This document shows, one piece after another, positions 60,278 through 64,000 of a stretch of DNA of 64,000 bases. Position 1 is the stretch's first letter. Each line of letters starts with the position of its first letter. The stretch spans positions 62,001-126,000 of the forward strand of contig NZ_AP023356.1 in assembly GCF_018324205.1 (NCBI RefSeq). Direction: 5' to 3'. The notes under the pieces are model-generated. The model saw nothing but the letters and a program-made list of their open reading frames with translations, made no database searches and was not told the DNA's origin. A program made the position numbers and the translations under genes. The stretch is from Actinoplanes ianthinogenes. GTDB taxonomy: Bacteria > Actinomycetota > Actinomycetes > Mycobacteriales > Micromonosporaceae.

Positions 60278-61009
60278 TCAGGGAGCCGCGGTCGGCCCGA
60301 AGGTCACCGGCACGCCCGGGGAGTAGAGGACACTGGCCGGTGAGCCCCCGAGGCCGGGCAGGCCGGCGGCGGCGAGCAGGGTGTCGTCCAGGTCGAGCAG
60401 TTCGGCACGGTGCAGGGGCCAGCGTGGGTGATCGTTGGCGAGGTGACGGGTGCGGCCCCAGGCCCGGGTGTGCAGACCCCACCGGGCGGTCAGGAAGTGG
60501 TCCAGCGGGGTCGGGTCGGCGATCGGCTCGCCGACGCGGATGCGGATGCGGGTGGTCGCAGTCCGGGGGCCGGGCCAGCGGCGGCGGGAGACGTAGGCGA
60601 GGGTGTCGCCCTCGCGGGTCAGCCGCATCCGGGCCCACATGTACGGCAGTCGCAGGCTCGCCCGCGCCACCAGCACCGGGACCAGTCGTTCCGCCTCCAG
60701 CGACCGGAAGACGACGGCCCGCCGCCCCTGGTCGTCGACGCTGTAGAGGCGCACGTTGGTCTCGCAGAACGTGCCGAGATAGGGAACGCCGGGTCCGCCG
60801 AGGAAACCGACCCGCTCCATCCGGAAGCCGATCAGCCCGGCATAGGTCACCCCGTCGAGGACGTCCGGGACCGTGCCGGCCGGCAGCAGCGGCGCCACCC
60901 GTGCCGGGTCCACCGGCCAGTGCAGGAAGGCCAGGTCGGTCCAGCGCTGCCCGAGCACGGCACGGGCCACCGGCCGCACCGTCTCCGTGGTGATCTCCTC
61001 GACGCTCAC
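60278..61009 (-). CDS. DUF2071 (YqjF-like) protein
   Basis: The 243-residue protein starts RWTDLAFLHWPVDPARVAPLLPAG and shows FRMERVGFLGGPGVPYLGTF and the closing LLYSPGV-type block, typical of DUF2071. Fold is a beta-barrel of unknown function. GTG 61009 gives the usual family start; an upstream ATG at 61156 would add residues unlike the family. It precedes the formyltransferase by 12 bp. Confidence 0.8.
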   Translation of the reverse strand: MSVEEITTETVRPVARAVLGQRWTDLAFLHWPVDPARVAPLLPAGTVPDVLDGVTYAGLIGFRMERVGFLGGPGVPYLGTFCETNVRLYSVDDQGRRAVVFRSLEAERLVPVLVARASLRLPYMWARMRLTREGDTLAYVSRRRWPGPRTATTRIRIRVGEPIADPTPLDHFLTARWGLHTRAWGRTRHLANDHPRWPLHRAELLDLDDTLLAAAGLPGLGGSPASVLYSPGVPVTFGPTAAP

Positions 61010-61136
61010 CCGTACAGGTTCACATGGTCCGGGACAGCCGCGAACGGGCCTTTCGGCCCCTGGATGACGGCAGCAGAGGGCGGGACGATGGCAATGGGGC
61101 GGATTCGTACCGCTTCCATCGGTCGAGAACCGTGGG

Positions 61137-61661
61137 GTGATCACTGTGCGTAGCACGATCTCCGGGAATCAGCTCGACTGTCTCGCCGCGGCGGTCAGCC
61201 TCCGGCTGCCGCCGGGGGCGAGACGGGCGATGCGGACGGACGCCTTTCATGGCGCGGTCGACATCATCGGTACGACGGAGCGGGGCGGCCACGTCGTCGC
61301 GGCGGCGATCGCGGACGACGACGCCCGGCACACCGTTCTGGAGTACGCCGCGGAGCGGGCCTCCGAGCTGGGCCTGCCGCTGCGGGTCGTGCACGTCTGG
61401 GACGGCCACCGGCGGTACCCGGATCTGCTGCTGGACGCCGCCCTCTACGACGACCTGGACGCGGCGACGGCGGCGGACGCCGAGCGGGAGATCTGCCACG
61501 ACCGGCATCCCGCGCACGCGCTGTCCGCGGTGAGCCGGGACGCCGCGCTGCTGGTGGTCGCCGCGACCGGGAAGCCGGCGGCGTCGCATCCGCTGGGCGC
61601 GACGGCGGCCGGGCTGATCGGGCACACCGCCTGCCCGTTGACGATCGTGCTGCCCACCTGA
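61137..61661 (+). CDS. Universal stress protein-like protein
   Basis: The 174-residue protein has a UspA-like half: VLEYAAERASELGLPLRVVH then ALLVVAATGKPAAS and IGHTACPLTIVLP at the C-terminus. The nucleotide loop G-x2-G-x9-G is degenerate, so ATP binding is doubtful. GTG 61146 is an alternative start. It is divergent from the DUF2071 gene. Confidence 0.65.
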   Translation: MITVRSTISGNQLDCLAAAVSLRLPPGARRAMRTDAFHGAVDIIGTTERGGHVVAAAIADDDARHTVLEYAAERASELGLPLRVVHVWDGHRRYPDLLLDAALYDDLDAATAADAEREICHDRHPAHALSAVSRDAALLVVAATGKPAASHPLGATAAGLIGHTACPLTIVLPT

Positions 61662-61677
61662 TCGGGGGGCGGCTCCG

Positions 61678-61690
61678 GGCGTACCGAAAA
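61678..61690 (+). repeat. Single copy of the GGCGTACCGAAAA motif
   Basis: An exact copy of the dispersed 13-mer lies 17 bp after the UspA-like gene, in the 118-bp gap before the convergent membrane protein gene. It is extended by CTGA and a CCTGATG resembling the TTGATC end of the longer element. Confidence 0.6.
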
Positions 61691-61779
61691 CTGACGGACC
61701 TGATGCCGAGCGGACCGGAAGTGGTCAGCGGGGAATGGCCCGCCGTCCCTCGCGGGAGGCGGGCCCGACCGTGGCGGGG

Positions 61780-62901
61780 TCAGCCGATCCAGTCCGGCGC
61801 GGACTTGCTGATCTCGGCCTGTTCGGCGATCTTCGTGAGGTCGTCCAGGGTGATCCCGGCGCCCTCGCCGATCAGCGTCATCTGCCGGCCGCCGCCGAGG
61901 TCGACGACCAGGTAGAGCATGCTCTGGGCGAACGGCTCCGACCGTTTCGGATGGCGGGCCGGGTGGCCGCCGACGGTGAGTTTCTCGCCGCCGTCCGGGG
62001 CGTCGGTGCCGCTACCGACCGTGACGGACAGCTGGCCGTCCGCGCCCGCCTTCTTGTCCTTGCCGTTCTTGTCGTGGCCGGTCGCCGGCACGACCTTCCC
62101 CGCCAGGACGCTCGCCCGCCAGGTCTGCTCGGTGTCGCCGCTGACCGTGACGAAGTTGCTGGACCAGCCCTCGGGCAGCCAGCGCAGGGTCAGCGGGGTC
62201 GCGGTGACACCCGGGTCGGGCCGCACCGACCGGGCCATCCTCAGCAGGTCGGCCTTGCCGAGGTCGTAGTGGACGGTGGCGAGGGACAGCACGGTGTGCT
62301 CGTTGATCGCCCAGTCCACGTACGATTTGCCCCCGTCGTCGTGGTAGTAGCCCGGCGCGCCGTTGACGTCGACCTTCTTGCCGCCGTCGGGCGCCAGGCG
62401 GCCCTCGCCGGAGACCTGGGTGCGCACGTAAAGAAGCAGCTGGGGGCCGTCGGCACTCTGCGGGTCGCCGGTGCCGACCTGCTTGGTCCAGAACCGCATC
62501 AGCGTCGGGCCGAACGGATCGCCGGCCTCGGCGGTGCCGTACTGCCGGATGTGCTCGCTGAGACCGGGCGGCGCCCAGGTCGGCTTGTATCCGAGCGCCA
62601 CCTGCGCGGGGAGGCCCGCGGTCGTCGCGCTGGGTGACGGATCGGCCGGGGCGGTGCTCGGGGCGGCCGCCACGGTGCTGGTCGTGGCCGGCTCGGGGCC
62701 GCGCAGCACCAGCGCCGGCACGGCGACGGCGGCCGCCACGGCCGCCGCGGCGACGGCCGCGCCGAGCATGCCGAAGCGCTGGCGGCGACGGACGGTAGCG
62801 GCTCGCTGCGGCAGGGCCGCGCGGATCCGGTCGGCGGGCAGGGCACGGTCCGCCTGGATCTCCTGGGCGGAGCGGATGAGGTCTTCGATATCCCTGGTCA
62901 C
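61780..62901 (-). CDS. Membrane protein paired with the SigE-type sigma factor
   Basis: The 373-residue protein has a cytosolic N-terminus of about 40 residues, one transmembrane helix (about 47-67), a Pro/Ala/Thr-rich linker and an extracytoplasmic domain of about 270 residues. This is the usual companion of SigE-family ECF factors and may act as a sensor or anti-sigma-like protein. The GTG 62901 start overlaps the sigma stop (GTGA). Confidence 0.75.
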   Translation of the reverse strand: MTRDIEDLIRSAQEIQADRALPADRIRAALPQRAATVRRRQRFGMLGAAVAAAAVAAAVAVPALVLRGPEPATTSTVAAAPSTAPADPSPSATTAGLPAQVALGYKPTWAPPGLSEHIRQYGTAEAGDPFGPTLMRFWTKQVGTGDPQSADGPQLLLYVRTQVSGEGRLAPDGGKKVDVNGAPGYYHDDGGKSYVDWAINEHTVLSLATVHYDLGKADLLRMARSVRPDPGVTATPLTLRWLPEGWSSNFVTVSGDTEQTWRASVLAGKVVPATGHDKNGKDKKAGADGQLSVTVGSGTDAPDGGEKLTVGGHPARHPKRSEPFAQSMLYLVVDLGGGRQMTLIGEGAGITLDDLTKIAEQAEISKSAPDWIG

Positions 62902-63404
62902 GGTTGTTCCCCGGTGGTCACGAGCGTGGCCGGCAACGCACCCTGCAGGGTGGCCAGCGCGCGCATCAGGTGGGTGCGGACAGTGACCGTTCGACAGCCG
63001 AGCATCTCGGCGATCTGCTCGACGGCCAGATCCTCGTAGAAGCGCAGGGCGATCACCGCCCGCTGCCGGGGTGGCAGGGTGGCGATCAGGCGCAGCATCG
63101 CGTCCCGGTCGTCACGGACCGCCACCTGGTCGGGGGCGGCCGGCAGGAACCCGGCCAGGGTCTCCGCCGACACCGGGATGGACTGCGCGGCCCGGCGTCG
63201 CCGCCAGGACAGGAACTCGTTGACGACCATGCGCTTCACGTAGAGCTCCGGCGCGTCCATCCGGCCGATCCGCGACCATCGGGACTGCGCCCGGACCAGG
63301 ACATTCTGGGTGATGTCCTCGGCCAGATGCGGATCCCAGGTGACCACGGTCGCGTACCGCACCAGGTTGCCGAGGCGGGCTGATACGAACTCTTCGAACG
63401 TCAC
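62898..63404 (-). CDS. SigE-family ECF RNA polymerase sigma factor
   Basis: The 168-residue protein has sigma region 2 (LVRYATVVTWDPHLAEDITQ, YVKRMVVNEFLSWRRRR) and region 4 (LPPRQRAVIALRFYEDLAVE, LGCRTVTVRTHLMRALATLQ). This is the actinobacterial SigE (ECF) family. Its GTG 63404 overlaps the preceding gene by GTGA. It likely directs its own operon in response to an envelope signal. Confidence 0.9.
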   Translation of the reverse strand: MTFEEFVSARLGNLVRYATVVTWDPHLAEDITQNVLVRAQSRWSRIGRMDAPELYVKRMVVNEFLSWRRRRAAQSIPVSAETLAGFLPAAPDQVAVRDDRDAMLRLIATLPPRQRAVIALRFYEDLAVEQIAEMLGCRTVTVRTHLMRALATLQGALPATLVTTGEQP

Positions 63405-63859
63405 GGCAGAGAAACGCCGTCGCCGCCGTCGTTTGATGACAATCGCTCAGAAGATTTTTCGGTACGCCGGAAGCGCTCGACGAACGCCGCCAGGTCGGCC
63501 CGGTAGTCCTCGCTCGTCCGATCGTTCCCGTGCTCGGCGGAGAAGCCGTGGTGCACGCTCCAGCAGACCTCGTCGATGCGCGCCCGGACGGCCGGGCTGT
63601 AGACCGGACGGATACGCCAGTTGGTGAGGTGCTCGGTGCGCACGTGCACGATGGAGTATCGCTGGGAGCCGCGGGGCCGCCCGATCACGGTGACCGTCTC
63701 GTATCCTATGCCGGCGAACCCGTCCGGGACCCAGACCTTGGCGCCGGGCGCGAAGCGGCGCAGGCCTCGGCGTCGCTCGGCGCCGCCGGGGCCGTACGGG
63801 CGCTCGTCGACGACGTTGGCCACGATGCACCAGATCGGCAGCGCCTCACCCGCATCCAT
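63401..63859 (-). CDS. Small conserved-looking protein of unknown function
   Basis: The 152-residue protein has a beta-rich first half (GAKVWVPDGFAGIGYETVTV, RYSIVHVRTEHLTNWRIRPV) followed by helices. No family named. It is the first of three GTGA-coupled genes with the sigma factor and its membrane partner, so it may belong to the same regulatory unit. Its 3' region contains an exact TTTTCGGTACGCC (63456-63468) within the coding frame. Confidence 0.65.
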   Translation of the reverse strand: MDAGEALPIWCIVANVVDERPYGPGGAERRRGLRRFAPGAKVWVPDGFAGIGYETVTVIGRPRGSQRYSIVHVRTEHLTNWRIRPVYSPAVRARIDEVCWSVHHGFSAEHGNDRTSEDYRADLAAFVERFRRTEKSSERLSSNDGGDGVSLP

Positions 63860-63898
63860 GGCCGCAGGATAGTGCCTGTCGGATGTGCGCCCTCCTGG

Positions 63899-64000
63899 TC
63901 AGGAGGTCGTCGCGGCGCAGACCTTCCAGCCCTGTTCGTCGGCCACGTTGAACAGGAAGGTCCGGCTCTGCCGCTGGGCCGGGGCGCCGTTCGCGCCGTT
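63899..64000 (-). CDS. C-terminal end of a gene cut by the window edge
   Basis: The last 33 codons read to RTFLFNVADEQGWKVCAATTS and stop at 63899. The FNVADEQGWKVC ending resembles the final strand of secreted NTF2/DUF4878-like lipoproteins. Upstream sequence is missing. Confidence 0.5.
   Translation of the reverse strand, partial: NGANGAPAQRQSRTFLFNVADEQGWKVCAATTS

Overview
The window is very GC-rich (roughly 70% or more by eye) with strongly GC-biased third codon positions, many GTG starts, frequent ATGA/GTGA gene overlaps and many genes whose start lies 6-8 nt after a TANNNT box (probable leaderless mRNAs). With a SigE-family ECF sigma factor, STAS/HATPase regulators, a CmtR-type metal sensor, an LpqY-SugABC importer and an actinobacterial ZTP riboswitch, this points to a filamentous actinomycete, most likely Micromonosporaceae (Actinoplanes-like). 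No phage, plasmid, transposase, tRNA or rRNA was seen; it reads as chromosomal arm or accessory sequence.

Layout. 0-5.4 kb: a small alarmone synthetase, a secreted M14 carboxypeptidase, a small secreted protein and a VWA membrane protein. 5.4-9.4 kb: two tandem AraC regulators and three STAS/HATPase sigma-control proteins. 9.4-14.8 kb: a ZTP riboswitch driving a cyclohydrolase-less AICAR formyltransferase, two membrane proteins (one behind a palindrome-flanked promoter), a GNAT enzyme and an orphan membrane protein. 15.1-19.4 kb: a complete LpqY-SugABC-like disaccharide importer ending in a 72-nt hairpin. 19.5-26.2 kb: the most unusual block, a minus-strand operon of a trypsin-like protease/STAND NTPase/14-blade WD40 protein, a membrane-anchored protein, a possible ADP-ribosyltransferase and an unknown 363-aa protein, facing a small helical protein.

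26.4-26.8 kb holds six tandem 63-bp repeats; the same repeat family reappears at 57.2-57.5 kb, expanded in frame inside a catabolic gene. 26.8-48.6 kb is a mosaic: VOC/ArsR/SRPBCC operon, MFS plus MocR regulator with facing promoters, TPR-like and HEAT-like proteins, a secreted subtilase, PadR with its membrane partner, an LLM oxidoreductase, another MFS pump, an Imm5-like protein, a TPR-CHAT protease, and AraC with a TauE/SafE gene. Three genes in this stretch (36.5, 41.9, 46.3 kb) carry single frameshifts and one (38.4 kb) is a remnant.

48.7-52.2 kb: aldo/keto reductase, unusual M20 hydrolase, and a CmtR-type sensor translationally coupled to a CDF metal exporter. 52.2-59.5 kb: a TetR-controlled acyl-CoA catabolic operon (AtuA-like, carboxyltransferase, biotin carboxylase, acyl-CoA dehydrogenase) with clear promoter and operator. 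59.6-64 kb: a PurN-like formyltransferase, DUF2071 protein, UspA-like protein, and a GTGA-coupled trio ending in a SigE-type sigma factor and its membrane partner.
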